In this document: piece after piece, positions 1 through 8,795 of the stretch
Position numbering within the stretch: position 1 is the stretch's first letter
How the letters are laid out: each line of letters begins with the position of its first letter
Source of the DNA: CAYLLE01 sp964384485
GTDB taxonomy: Bacteria; Spirochaetota; Spirochaetia; CAYLLE01
Length of the DNA: 64,000 nucleotides
Reading direction: 5' to 3'
NCBI GenBank assembly: GCA_964384485.1
Contig: CAYLLE010000002.1
Coordinates: 1-64,000, forward strand
Position numbers and translations under genes: made by a program
Notes under the pieces: generated by a model
What the model saw: only the letters and a program-made list of their open reading frames with translations
Databases searched by the model: none
What the model was told of the DNA's origin: nothing

Positions 1-36
1 ATATGAAATTATGGTCTTTTCTTAATCACAAAAGGA

Positions 37-81
37 GTTGACCGGGATTTGCTGGCCCGAGACCAGCAATTTCCGGTCAAC
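37..81 (-). terminator. Strong hairpin after the molybdenum hydroxylase operon
   Basis: Two 19-nt arms (37-55 and 63-81) pair with one T-T mismatch and one G-T wobble around a 7-nt loop. It lies 15 nt past the stop of the FAD subunit gene, so it is a likely 3' end for the minus-strand operon. The T-run after it on the minus strand is short, so termination strength is uncertain. Its right arm contains AGCAATTTCCGGT, which also begins the repeat at 53631. Bases 1-36 hold nothing I can name. Confidence 0.55.
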
Positions 82-95
82 GGAAGCTGCCGGAT

Positions 96-956
96 CTACA
101 ATTCCGAACCTATTTCATTTAAAAATTGCCGCAGGAGCCGGATTCCCCTGTCACGCTGAAAATTGTTGAACTGAATATGTTTGTCGGTTAAATTTTCCGC
201 TGTTCCGGAGATGTATACATCGATTTCCCTCTTGGTAAGAGGTATCCGCTGTCCTACCAGTTCCGCTTCGAGTTCCCTGTGTCTATATACACCTGACTTG
301 CTGGAGGCGAGAATGAACCTGAAATCATCCAAAATTCCCCGTGAACTCCTGGCCAATCCTGCGAAAACGAGGGGATTTGATTCGTGTACATAGGCGGAAC
401 CGAACGTTTTGATATCCCGGTAATTCCATTCCCGGTAGGGTATTCTGATCCTGTTCACGATCTCTCCTTTTTCAAGGTCAGAGATCCGCTCCCTGTCCCG
501 CAGTTTGCCTAAACTCAACCACCTGGAGGAGCCGTGTTTCCGGATATCCAGTGAAGCATCTAAGAGCTGCAGGACCGGGTAGAGAGTCATGGTTCTGTTG
601 GGAATGCAGATATTTCCCCCCATTGTCGCGGTTCCCCGGATGCTTTTTGGAAACCGCATTAAGGTATCCACCAGCAGATATGGAAGAACGGAATGTCCGG
701 TGGTGATAATTTCTTCAATCGAAGCAGCCGCGCCGATATCGATATACCGTTCCGTACGGTTTATTCGCTTTAATTCTTCAACCCCCTTGATCAGGATCAC
801 CCTGCCTGTTAAATTCAGTCTCCGCTCCCGCTGAAAGAGCATGAGGTAGGTACCGCCGGCCCATATTACAGCATCGGGATGCCGTGAAGCCAGTTTCAAC
901 AGATCACCATTATTTTCGGGCCGGTAAACGGTAAGATCACCGCTCTTGCCTGGCAT
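96..956 (-). CDS. Molybdenum hydroxylase FAD-binding subunit (CoxM/XdhB-like)
   Basis: 286 aa. Flavin subunit of a xanthine dehydrogenase-type molybdenum hydroxylase. It would pass electrons from the 2Fe-2S clusters of the small subunit to FAD and then to an acceptor in the cytoplasm. The sequence shows the two FAD pyrophosphate-binding motifs of the family, AGGT at residues 33-36 and TMGGN at 111-115, followed by a C-terminal domain of the CO-dehydrogenase flavoprotein type (about 185-285). Length is normal. The start overlaps the end of the 2Fe-2S gene by 20 nt, making this the last gene of a large-small-FAD operon. Substrate cannot be told from this subunit. Confidence 0.88.
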   Translation of the reverse strand: MPGKSGDLTVYRPENNGDLLKLASRHPDAVIWAGGTYLMLFQRERRLNLTGRVILIKGVEELKRINRTERYIDIGAAASIEEIITTGHSVLPYLLVDTLMRFPKSIRGTATMGGNICIPNRTMTLYPVLQLLDASLDIRKHGSSRWLSLGKLRDRERISDLEKGEIVNRIRIPYREWNYRDIKTFGSAYVHESNPLVFAGLARSSRGILDDFRFILASSKSGVYRHRELEAELVGQRIPLTKREIDVYISGTAENLTDKHIQFNNFQRDRGIRLLRQFLNEIGSEL

Positions 957-1425
957 TTTCCCTCCGTTTCCGGTATTCCAGTGAATGCTGTATACCGAGC
1001 TTAAAGTTTATCCTGCTGGTACAACGGCATTTAACCGAATCAATATACTCATCCAGGGATGCGTCCGCGCCGTCCATACTCTTTTCCAAGAATGCTTGAG
1101 TGACCATGACTTTGCCGGCAGCGCAGTATCCGCAGGGATTCATTCCGGCTTTAAAAAATCCGTTTTCAATATCGCTGAAATCCTCCCGTTCCATAATACC
1201 CTCGACGGTAACAATTTCGGTTTTATCCACGGTAAAAGCCGGGGTAAGACAAGCCGGGGTAAGGATACTGTCCAAAAAAACGAGGCAGCTGCCGCAGACT
1301 CCCATTAGGCATCCCGATTTTGTGCCCAAAAGGCCGTATTCGTCCCGCAGGAGCTCCGAAAGCCTCAGTTCGGGAGAGATATTGATGTGCTGCCGCTCTC
1401 CGTTCAAAAGGAATTCCGCTCTCAT
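937..1425 (-). CDS. Molybdenum hydroxylase 2Fe-2S subunit (CoxS/XdhC-like)
   Basis: 162 aa. Small electron-transfer subunit of the molybdenum hydroxylase. All eight cluster-binding cysteines are visible: C39, C44, C47 and C59 form the N-terminal plant-ferredoxin-type cluster, and C98, C101, C133 and C135 form the C-terminal helical cluster. The second site reads CGYCAAGK and CRCTS where the family usually has CGYCTPG and CRCTG, so it is somewhat divergent but not defective. It overlaps the large subunit by 4 nt and the FAD subunit by 20 nt, which indicates translational coupling. Residue count and order match stand-alone CoxS proteins. Confidence 0.9.
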   Translation of the reverse strand: MRAEFLLNGERQHINISPELRLSELLRDEYGLLGTKSGCLMGVCGSCLVFLDSILTPACLTPAFTVDKTEIVTVEGIMEREDFSDIENGFFKAGMNPCGYCAAGKVMVTQAFLEKSMDGADASLDEYIDSVKCRCTSRINFKLGIQHSLEYRKRRENARQER

Positions 1426-3545
1426 GATTCCTCCGTATAGGAATGAATAAGCTCCGGAGTTGCCGGAATCCGGTCCAGGTACCTTCCGGTGGCTTGTGCC
1501 ACTGCCGCGGTAAAAGCCGCCGGAACGCAGGAGAACGGCAGATCTCCGATTCCCCGGGGATTTCCCTTCTGATCGGGATTAATAAAATAAATATGCGGTT
1601 CGGGAAGCTCTCTTGCAATATTACCGAAATAGGTAAAGGCCAAATCTTCCGGAATAGCGCCTTGTTTAAACAAGATCCGTTCTTCCATCGCCCAGCCGAA
1701 AGAACTGTAGATGGTCGATTCTACCGTTTCCTTAGCACCTGCTATATTGAAAATTTTCCCCCCGTTTATGGCGATCCAGATACCCTTTATGAGCGGTATA
1801 TAGGTTTGCGGATTTACTTCCACCTCCACGGCGGTACAGCAATAAGCGGTTTGCGGAAAAGGGACACCGGACAGGCTGTCTTCATTCCACTTTACCGAAC
1901 GGGGCAGTTTGTATGTTCGTTTCACCTCAAGGGGAAGGGCTTTCCGGAACCGCTGTCGCTGAATGGAATTACAGCAGCTTTCGACCATCCGTGTCAGAAT
2001 TGTGATGTTCCGTGATAAAATCGAAGGTCCGGAATCGGGAACATTCGCGGTGTTGGTTTTCACGATTTCCACATCAGATTCCAGGATACCCAGGATACCT
2101 ACCACAATGTCCTTCCACAAATTCGAAACCACGCTGTTCACCGAAACGGCCGACGTGAGGATTTTGACTTTACTGTCGCCGGTAAGCTGCAGTTTTACCG
2201 AAAAGTTTCTCTGTTCTTCGCCGGTTCCGTGAAATCCTGAGCCCTGAAAGGCAAAGGCAATACCGATGCCTCCTGCCTCCCTGTTTAACGTGTTAAAACT
2301 GTTCCGTCTCTTCTTCTGAAGTTCGAAAGCCGCGTGTTTCCGTTTGAAATCCGATTCCCGGGCGATTTTTTCTAATATACTTCCTTCCAGTGGATCCTCG
2401 GTAAGTTTCATCCCGGTTACGGATTTTCCTCCCTCTCTCAGCAGATTAGCGGTCCGCCACTCTACCGGATCGCTCTGCACCGTCTCCGCGATCCGGGAGA
2501 TATGGGTCTCTATAGCGAAAAATGCCTGGGGGAATCCGAATCCGGACGCGCCTCCTAACGGCGGCAGATTGGTCGAAACTGCGGTACCTGTAATACGGAG
2601 ATTTCTGCAGTCATAAATTCCGGCAGCAGAAATCATCATTCTGGATATTATTTCTTCAATAAAAAACGGATAGGCACCAGTGTTGACGGTGATATCGATT
2701 TCCATCGCCTCCAGACTGCCGTTCGGATCGAGACCGGTCTTGTGCCGTATGAGAACAGGGTTGCGCTTCGGTGAATAGAGAAAATCCTCTTCCCTTCCCA
2801 AGATGAATTTGATATTGGTTCCGCTTTTAAGTGCCAGCAGGGCGGCATGAGCGGCGATAAGCGAAGGATACCAGCTTTTGCCTTCCAGTGTGACCCCAAT
2901 ATCGGTAACCTCCACGGAGAGGTCGGTATTTCCGAATCCGCATACTTCCGCGGCTGTTTCCTTCACATGATAGGCCCATTGGGTAGAAGAATAAATTTTC
3001 ATCTTCTTCTTTTTTCCCCGGCCTTCCCACACGGCGAATGCGCCGTTGGGTTCGCTATAGAAATGTTCCTGATATCCTGTCCGGTATTCTCCCTCCACTG
3101 ACTGCGATGATTTTTTCATTCCCCCGGCGGGATCACCGACGATTTTCTCCCGGGTGATGACGGTCTGCTCCGGAATATAATGTTCATAATAAAATACGGG
3201 ATCTGATTCATCGTATTCAACCGCAGTCCCTTCGAGTACCCGTCGGATTTCCGCCGGTTCTTTTCCTGCGATGAGGGCGATCGGCTCACCCCGATAACGT
3301 ACCTCTTTTGCCAGGACAGGCATCCCGCTTCCGAAAACCTGTATACGGTTTTTGCCCGGAATATCATCAGGGAGGACCACCGTCATGTCTTCACTTAATT
3401 CAGGAAAAGTAATGGACTGAACCTTTCCGGCAGCTATTTTCGATCTGAGGGTAATCCCGAAGAGATAATCCCCTTTCGGCCGCAGATCATCCAGAAAAGA
3501 AGAGTGTGAATTGATGATGTCTCTTACTGAACTTGTGTACCCCAT
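1422..3545 (-). CDS. Molybdenum hydroxylase large (molybdopterin-binding) subunit, divergent active site
   Basis: 707 aa. Catalytic subunit of the xanthine dehydrogenase/aldehyde oxidase family, which hydroxylates a carbon using water at a molybdopterin centre. N-terminal a/b hammerhead domain about 15-120, then the Mo-binding domains. Three hallmark motifs are altered: GGFGGK-type cofactor loop reads GVTLEGK (217-223), the RGFGxPQ motif reads SGFGFPQ (334-340), and the catalytic GEPP-type loop reads GDLP, placing Asp668 where the family has its base Glu. The gene is intact and has intact partner subunits, so it is probably a diverged enzyme and not a decaying one. It starts 6 nt after the DegT aminotransferase gene, in the same transcription unit as the polysaccharide genes. 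Substrate unknown. Confidence 0.83.
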   Translation of the reverse strand: MGYTSSVRDIINSHSSFLDDLRPKGDYLFGITLRSKIAAGKVQSITFPELSEDMTVVLPDDIPGKNRIQVFGSGMPVLAKEVRYRGEPIALIAGKEPAEIRRVLEGTAVEYDESDPVFYYEHYIPEQTVITREKIVGDPAGGMKKSSQSVEGEYRTGYQEHFYSEPNGAFAVWEGRGKKKKMKIYSSTQWAYHVKETAAEVCGFGNTDLSVEVTDIGVTLEGKSWYPSLIAAHAALLALKSGTNIKFILGREEDFLYSPKRNPVLIRHKTGLDPNGSLEAMEIDITVNTGAYPFFIEEIISRMMISAAGIYDCRNLRITGTAVSTNLPPLGGASGFGFPQAFFAIETHISRIAETVQSDPVEWRTANLLREGGKSVTGMKLTEDPLEGSILEKIARESDFKRKHAAFELQKKRRNSFNTLNREAGGIGIAFAFQGSGFHGTGEEQRNFSVKLQLTGDSKVKILTSAVSVNSVVSNLWKDIVVGILGILESDVEIVKTNTANVPDSGPSILSRNITILTRMVESCCNSIQRQRFRKALPLEVKRTYKLPRSVKWNEDSLSGVPFPQTAYCCTAVEVEVNPQTYIPLIKGIWIAINGGKIFNIAGAKETVESTIYSSFGWAMEERILFKQGAIPEDLAFTYFGNIARELPEPHIYFINPDQKGNPRGIGDLPFSCVPAAFTAAVAQATGRYLDRIPATPELIHSYTEES

Positions 3546-3551
3546 GGTATT

Positions 3552-4739
3552 CTAATAATACCGTTTATAAGCTCCATCTCCAATAGCTTTTACTGCCCGG
3601 CATACACGTTCTGCCTCAAAATCGGTTAAATCCGGATACAGCGGCAGGCTCAGGGAGTTCTGATACCGGCGGAGTGCCCGGGGAAAATCCGAAGGAGCGT
3701 ACCCGTATTTCTTTCTATAGTAGGGCATGATGTGGAGCGGGATAAAATGCAGAGATGTGCCGATATTCAGGTCCCGGAGACGTTCCATAAAATCGTCCCG
3801 TGATATCTGCAGATATTCCGGTTTTAGAGAGATGATAAATAGATGCCAGGAATGGCCTTCAGTATCTTTAGGTATTGTCAGATATTCAAGACCGGCCAGG
3901 GCGGAGCGGTATTTTGCGGCAATTTCCTTCCGTCTTTTGTGGAATTCTCCGCATTTACGAAGCTGAACTCTGCCGAGCGCGGCGGCGATATCTCCCATGT
4001 TGTACTTGAATCCGGCTTCCCGTACTTGGTAATACCAGGAGGCTTTTTTATTGCCCGTGTACCGGTCCCAGATGTCCCGGTCTATCCCGTGGAGCCGCAT
4101 AAGTTTCATCCGGGCCGCCATGTTTTTCTCTGATGTTACAACCATGCCCCCTTCCCCGGTGGTGATATTCTTTGTTGCGTAAAATGAAAAGACTCCTGTT
4201 TTTCCTACTGTGCCGGCTGGTCCCCGGGATGTCACGGCCGGGAGAGCATGTGCCGCGTCCTCAATGACCGGTATATTCGCGGAAGCGGTAACCGAAAGAA
4301 TATTTTCGATTCTGCACGGTTCACCCGCGATATGTACGGGAATAACCGCTCCGGGAGCATTTTTCAGACCGGCCGCCGTCCGTTCAATCTCCACCGGATC
4401 GATGTTGCAGCTGTCCTCTCCAATGTCCGCGAATACCGGACGGCAGCTGACATACCGGATAACTTCAGCGGTCGCGGCAAATGTGTAGGGGGTGGTAATT
4501 ACGGGGGTATCCGGCGGCAGGTTGAGGGCTTCCAGGGAAAGGTGAAGCCCAGCGGTGGCTGAGTTAACGGCCAATGCATAGGGTACACCCAAATAGCGGG
4601 CGAACTCCTCTTCGAAGGCAGCCGTTTCGCCTGCAGTGGTGAGCCACCCCGATCGGAGGACCTTCAGCACCGCTTCTTCCTCTTCTTTGCCTATGGAAGG
4701 GCGGGAAAAGGGAATAAAACCCTCAGTATTCTGTTTCAT
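3552..4739 (-). CDS. DegT/DnrJ/EryC1/StrS-family sugar aminotransferase
   Basis: 395 aa. PLP-dependent aminotransferase acting on nucleotide-linked 4-keto sugars made for surface glycans. The PLP lysine is K190 in SFYATKNITTGEGG, and the cofactor-binding EDAAHA motif lies at about 160-165. Length is typical. It overlaps the upstream dehydratase gene by 17 nt, so dehydratase and aminotransferase probably act in sequence (4,6-dehydration, then 4-amination). Best reading is a PglE/WecE-type enzyme; the exact sugar cannot be set from sequence alone. Confidence 0.88.
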   Translation of the reverse strand: MKQNTEGFIPFSRPSIGKEEEEAVLKVLRSGWLTTAGETAAFEEEFARYLGVPYALAVNSATAGLHLSLEALNLPPDTPVITTPYTFAATAEVIRYVSCRPVFADIGEDSCNIDPVEIERTAAGLKNAPGAVIPVHIAGEPCRIENILSVTASANIPVIEDAAHALPAVTSRGPAGTVGKTGVFSFYATKNITTGEGGMVVTSEKNMAARMKLMRLHGIDRDIWDRYTGNKKASWYYQVREAGFKYNMGDIAAALGRVQLRKCGEFHKRRKEIAAKYRSALAGLEYLTIPKDTEGHSWHLFIISLKPEYLQISRDDFMERLRDLNIGTSLHFIPLHIMPYYRKKYGYAPSDFPRALRRYQNSLSLPLYPDLTDFEAERVCRAVKAIGDGAYKRYY

Positions 4740-6198
4740 GTTCCCTCGGTTCCAGGGTGGGAATACGGCTCCTTATAATTTCCCGGATCTTCCACCGGTT
4801 TCGGTAGAGTCCCGGCTGCTCCGGATCTAGAAAACAAACCGGTTCTAGAGATCGGATCAGATCCCGGACATATCCTGTTTCCTGCTCTCTCGTAATCTTA
4901 TTGATCCGCGGAACTCCGGTTTTAGATATCTGTTCACCGCGGGAATGGAGCTGTTCTGATATCTTTTCTCCCGGCCGGAGGCCAATATATTGAAGGGGGA
5001 TTTCGGTTTCCGGTTCGAAACCGTAAAAACGGATCATGGTCTGTGCTAATTCCCTCATTTTAATGGCTCGTCCCATATCCAGCAGATAAAGGCCGCCGTT
5101 TTTCCCCATTCCTCCGGCGGTAAGAACCAGAGATACCGCCTCGGGTATTGTCATAAAAAAACGCTCCGCCTCAGGATGGGTGACCGTGACCGGCCCGCCT
5201 TTCTGAATTTGCCGTTTAAAAAGGGGAACAATGCTTCCCCGGCTGCCGAGTACGTTTCCGAACCGGACCACCATGAATTCAACTTCCTCCGCGGAACCGG
5301 CACTGACAATTTCTTCACAAATCTTCTTGGAGGCTCCGTAAATATTTACCGGTTCCACCGTTTTGTCGGTGGAGATGAGTACGAATTTCCTTACACCGGC
5401 CTTCTTCGCCGCTTCTACAAGGAAATGGGTGCCGAAAACATTATTTTTTATGGTTTCTACCGGATTCTCTTCCGACATCGGGACATGCTTGTACGCGGCT
5501 GCGTGGAAAATAATGTCCGCCCGGAGCCGCTTAAGGATAAACTCCACATAGTTTTTATCTTTTAATTCGCCGATGATGGGTACGATGGTTGCCCGTTCAC
5601 CGACTCCCTCTTCCTGAAGAATTTTGAGTTCTGAATTGATTTCATATATACTGTTTTCACCATGACCGAATAAATAGAGTCGCTCCGCCCCTCCGGCTAA
5701 AAGCTGTCGGCAGAGTTCGCTTCCGATGCTTCCGCCGGCACCGGTAATAAGAACCCGTTTGCCCCGGATGTATGAAATATTCTTTTTCAGGTCGATGGCC
5801 CTGGGAGTCCTTCCGAGGATGTCCTGGCTGTCTATTTCCCTGGTTTGAATAAAATGTGCCGTACCGTCAACGATATCCGAAAGGTTAGGGAGGATTCTGA
5901 TTTTAGCAAAACCTCCGCTTTTAAGTTTCCGGTAGATGTCTTTGAGCTGCTCTCGGGTCGCGCTTGGGATGGCAATAAGGGCCTCATCCGCCGGAGTCCG
6001 TTCCAGGAGTGAAACCACATCTTCTATCGGACCTAGAACGGGAATATTCAGGATCCGTTTGCCGATTTTTTCCGGATCATCATCGAGAAATGCTACTGCG
6101 TCTCCTATGATTTCTTTTTTCTGTATTTCCAGTGCGATCGACTTTCCGGCGAAACCCGCGCCTACTATATATATCCGTTTTTTCTGGATCTGGGCCAT
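4723..6198 (-). CDS. NDP-sugar 4,6-dehydratase, CapD/PglF-type without membrane anchor
   Basis: 491 aa. Likely NDP-HexNAc dehydratase or epimerase of the extended SDR class. An N-terminal CoA-binding-like Rossmann domain (GAGFAGKS at 13-20) is followed by the polysaccharide biosynthesis catalytic domain: TGAGGSIG at 152-159, STDKT at 276-280 and YGASK at 287-291. Long PglF/CapD relatives usually begin with four membrane helices; none is present here, so the protein should be soluble. PglF-type enzymes usually carry Met at the YxxxK position; this one has Tyr, as in classical SDR enzymes. It lies between the NusG paralogue (29 nt upstream) and the DegT gene. Confidence 0.85.
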   Translation of the reverse strand: MAQIQKKRIYIVGAGFAGKSIALEIQKKEIIGDAVAFLDDDPEKIGKRILNIPVLGPIEDVVSLLERTPADEALIAIPSATREQLKDIYRKLKSGGFAKIRILPNLSDIVDGTAHFIQTREIDSQDILGRTPRAIDLKKNISYIRGKRVLITGAGGSIGSELCRQLLAGGAERLYLFGHGENSIYEINSELKILQEEGVGERATIVPIIGELKDKNYVEFILKRLRADIIFHAAAYKHVPMSEENPVETIKNNVFGTHFLVEAAKKAGVRKFVLISTDKTVEPVNIYGASKKICEEIVSAGSAEEVEFMVVRFGNVLGSRGSIVPLFKRQIQKGGPVTVTHPEAERFFMTIPEAVSLVLTAGGMGKNGGLYLLDMGRAIKMRELAQTMIRFYGFEPETEIPLQYIGLRPGEKISEQLHSRGEQISKTGVPRINKITREQETGYVRDLIRSLEPVCFLDPEQPGLYRNRWKIREIIRSRIPTLEPREHETEY

Positions 6199-6227
6199 GC
6201 GCTAAAGCTCCCGATTCCGGCGGATAC

Positions 6228-6740
6228 CTATTTTGCTTCCATAATATCGAATCCCAGGTCCACCAGAAAAGAATCTTTGTAAAGGTCAAGGCGAACCTTT
6301 GCCCTTCCTTTTCTTTTATCGACCTTAATGATTGATCCCTCAAGACCCTTGAGGGGGCCTTCGGCGACAACAATGCGGTTATTTTCATCGAATGTCACTT
6401 TTGATTTTGCTGTAATTTCGCCGAAGGAGAGGAAATGGAGAAGTAATCCCCGGTCCGGACCGGCAAGGGGTTTTATCCGTTCGTTGTTTTCTAGGAACCT
6501 GGTGAACCCCCGCGCGGATTTCAGCGGCCGGAACAGGTCCTGAGGAAAGGTTTCCGATTTTAGGAAGATATAACCCGGAAAAATTGGAGCCAGGCTTTTT
6601 ATTTTTTTCCCCTTTTTCCGGATGGTTAAGGCTCTTCTCGGCCAGAGTAGTTCGATGTCCCTTTCCTCAATGTATTTCCTGGTGAGTCTGAGATAATGGT
6701 TCTCTCCGCCTGTTCTTACCTGGATTACAAAGAAGTTCAT
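6228..6740 (-). CDS. NusG-family antitermination paralogue (RfaH/LoaP-like)
   Basis: 170 aa. NGN domain (about 1-100) followed by a KOW-type C-terminal domain (about 118-168, with VVAEGPLKGLEGSII). The size and the placement as second gene of a polysaccharide operon fit specialised NusG paralogues (RfaH, UpxY, LoaP), which ride on RNA polymerase and stop premature termination in long operons. The housekeeping nusG normally sits next to secE and rplK, which are absent here. The start overlaps the stop of the wzz-like gene by 1 nt. Which subgroup it belongs to cannot be settled by eye. Confidence 0.82.
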   Translation of the reverse strand: MNFFVIQVRTGGENHYLRLTRKYIEERDIELLWPRRALTIRKKGKKIKSLAPIFPGYIFLKSETFPQDLFRPLKSARGFTRFLENNERIKPLAGPDRGLLLHFLSFGEITAKSKVTFDENNRIVVAEGPLKGLEGSIIKVDKRKGRAKVRLDLYKDSFLVDLGFDIMEAK

Positions 6741-8056
6741 TAAGTTCTATGCCTGAACCCTATACTCTTCTTTATATATTCAAGTTTTCGTGCTTCTTCC
6801 GGATCCTGTTTAACCCGGTCGAAGTATTCAAAAATAAAGGACAGAAAAACAGATAAGAAGAAGACAATCAGTGTGACAATTATACAGAGCTTACCCCGGC
6901 TCGGACCGGCTTTTACTTCCGGAACTTCCGCAGCCTCGATAATTTGGAAGGTTTTTTCATTTCCTGTTTCTTCAAGTTCGGTGGTTTCCACCTTCACCCG
7001 GAGGGAGGTGTAGAACTGCTGCTGGAGTTCAAAATTGGCTTCCAGCCTGAGAAATTCCGCCGCAATCCCTGCTATCCGGTTCTGGGGGATAACCTGAGCG
7101 GAATAAGTATTAAAACCGGTCCTCAATTCTTCGAGCAACTCTTGAAGTTTGTTAATTTTTATCTGCTGACGGACTACCTGGGTCGATTCTGCCGGATACT
7201 GTTCTTTTAGAAGTTCCAGTTCCAGCTCCGCTTCGTACAGTTTTGATATATTTTCGGAAATTTTTTCCGCTAAAGCCGTTACCTGCTCAGTCGGATCTAT
7301 AATACCGGTCCGGGTATGGAATTCAAGAAGTTCTTCCTGAGCTTGTTCCATCTCCATCCGGGCTTTCTCCAGCCTCTGCAGGAGTCTGGTTTTATCGGAT
7401 GCAAGCTGCTGCTGGGTCAATTCGTTGAACCTTTCCTCCAGAATTCTTACTGTGGCGTTGAGGATTTCAGTGGCAAACACCGGGTCTGTCGAGCTATAGG
7501 AGATGGTGAGGATACCTGTGGAGTTGTTGTACTCGGTCTCCAGGGACGCGCGGAGCATATTCCGGGCGGCAGTGGTGGCGTTTTCCTGAAAATTGAACCG
7601 GTCGGTGAAGTTAAACTCCCCGGCAATCTGGTCTAAAACGGTATTTCCCTTTAAGAGTTCCTGTGCCAATGCCGCGTTGGAGGTACCGCCACGGCTGTCG
7701 ATGCCCACAAGAGCGCTTAGAGCGCCCAAATCACCGGAACCTAGAGCTGAGCTTAGTCCTCCGCCGGTAGATTCCTGAAGCAGTACCTCGACTTCCGGTT
7801 TGTAGGTATTGGGCATCGGGTTCGGTTCACCCGGAGGTACCCGGGAGGTGTAGAGGGCGAACCCTAAGATGCCGATTGCCGCAAAAAAGGTTGAGAAAAA
7901 AATGAGTTTCCATCGCTTAGCCAGAACCCCCACAAGATCAAGCAGAGAAATTGTATTCTCCTGCTCCGGATAGTCCCGGGATTCCACATATTCCGTTATA
8001 TCGGTATCGCCGTACCGGCGTAATTCCCTGTTTTCGGGTTTGTTTTTGTCATCCAT
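6740..8056 (-). CDS. Wzz/GumC-type polysaccharide chain-length or export protein
   Basis: 438 aa. Inner-membrane polysaccharide co-polymerase. One membrane helix at about 50-70 (after the motif ISLLDLVGVLAKRW), a long periplasmic part with coiled-coil heptads (about 215-320), and a second helix at about 388-412 with a short cytoplasmic tail. No Walker A or tyrosine-kinase domain, so it is the Wzz-only type. It sets glycan length or assists export. First gene of the minus-strand operon that continues through the NusG paralogue, dehydratase and aminotransferase. Confidence 0.85.
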   Translation of the reverse strand: MDDKNKPENRELRRYGDTDITEYVESRDYPEQENTISLLDLVGVLAKRWKLIFFSTFFAAIGILGFALYTSRVPPGEPNPMPNTYKPEVEVLLQESTGGGLSSALGSGDLGALSALVGIDSRGGTSNAALAQELLKGNTVLDQIAGEFNFTDRFNFQENATTAARNMLRASLETEYNNSTGILTISYSSTDPVFATEILNATVRILEERFNELTQQQLASDKTRLLQRLEKARMEMEQAQEELLEFHTRTGIIDPTEQVTALAEKISENISKLYEAELELELLKEQYPAESTQVVRQQIKINKLQELLEELRTGFNTYSAQVIPQNRIAGIAAEFLRLEANFELQQQFYTSLRVKVETTELEETGNEKTFQIIEAAEVPEVKAGPSRGKLCIIVTLIVFFLSVFLSFIFEYFDRVKQDPEEARKLEYIKKSIGFRHRT

Positions 8057-8144
8057 ATGTGCCTGAAAAGTAGCACATTACCGGAATTTCTTCAATCACT
8101 ACCGCCGTTCATGCCGATACAGGAAGTAGGAGGAATTTGAAACA

Positions 8145-8675
8145 ATGCATCGTAAACTTACAATACTAATTGGAATGATCTTTTTACTTATCCCTTCCTT
8201 TATGTTCAGTCTTTCAGTGGTTATTTTCGCTGAGATTGAAGCCCCGGAAGAGGCGGTAACTTCGGATGAGGATGATGAAGATAGCGGAGTCGACCCGGCG
8301 GAACTTGTCCGGTCACGGTTCGAAGAGGGAATACTGGATTTTTTCTTTTCAAGCCCCCATATTGCCTTTACTGCCGGCGCCGAATGGCGGGAAATTGAAG
8401 ATGAGAATCTCCGTGACGCCGTTAAAAGTATAAACGCGGATGTTCTTGTGCATGCTCAGCTTAGGCTGGACAGATATCCCGGTGAAATACCGTTTCAGGG
8501 AAATATCCGTAAGGTAACCTACCATGTTATTTTTGCCAATGATAAACCGGCAGCCGAGCATGAAATCAGCGGGAAGTTTATTGAAGAACTGGAGATGACC
8601 GGAGGAGCAAAAATCTTCAGTCTTGGAAGACTTGTGGGCGAATCGGCAGGTTCCATTATCGCGGAGAGCAGATAA
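8145..8675 (+). CDS. Secreted hypothetical protein with acidic linker
   Basis: 176 aa. Not a family I recognise. Residues 1-25 form a signal peptide (basic start, hydrophobic core). An acidic stretch (about 29-50, rich in Glu and Asp) leads into a compact C-terminal domain (about 50-176) with alternating strands and helices. The AGGAGG ribosome-binding site 8 nt before the ATG fixes the start. It precedes the SPOR protein on the same strand by 120 nt, so an envelope or periplasmic role is reasonable. The fold vaguely resembles lipoprotein-type stress domains, but I have no motif to support that. Confidence 0.75.
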   Translation: MHRKLTILIGMIFLLIPSFMFSLSVVIFAEIEAPEEAVTSDEDDEDSGVDPAELVRSRFEEGILDFFFSSPHIAFTAGAEWREIEDENLRDAVKSINADVLVHAQLRLDRYPGEIPFQGNIRKVTYHVIFANDKPAAEHEISGKFIEELEMTGGAKIFSLGRLVGESAGSIIAESR

Positions 8676-8795
8676 TACCGCAATTGCCGGTTTATTATTT
8701 AAGTCTGATAAAACCGGTTCTTTAAGAGTAATCATAAACAGCCGAAAATAAAAGGAGTGGGGAAGGTTTATCTGTCCATGAAGGAGTTTCATGAT

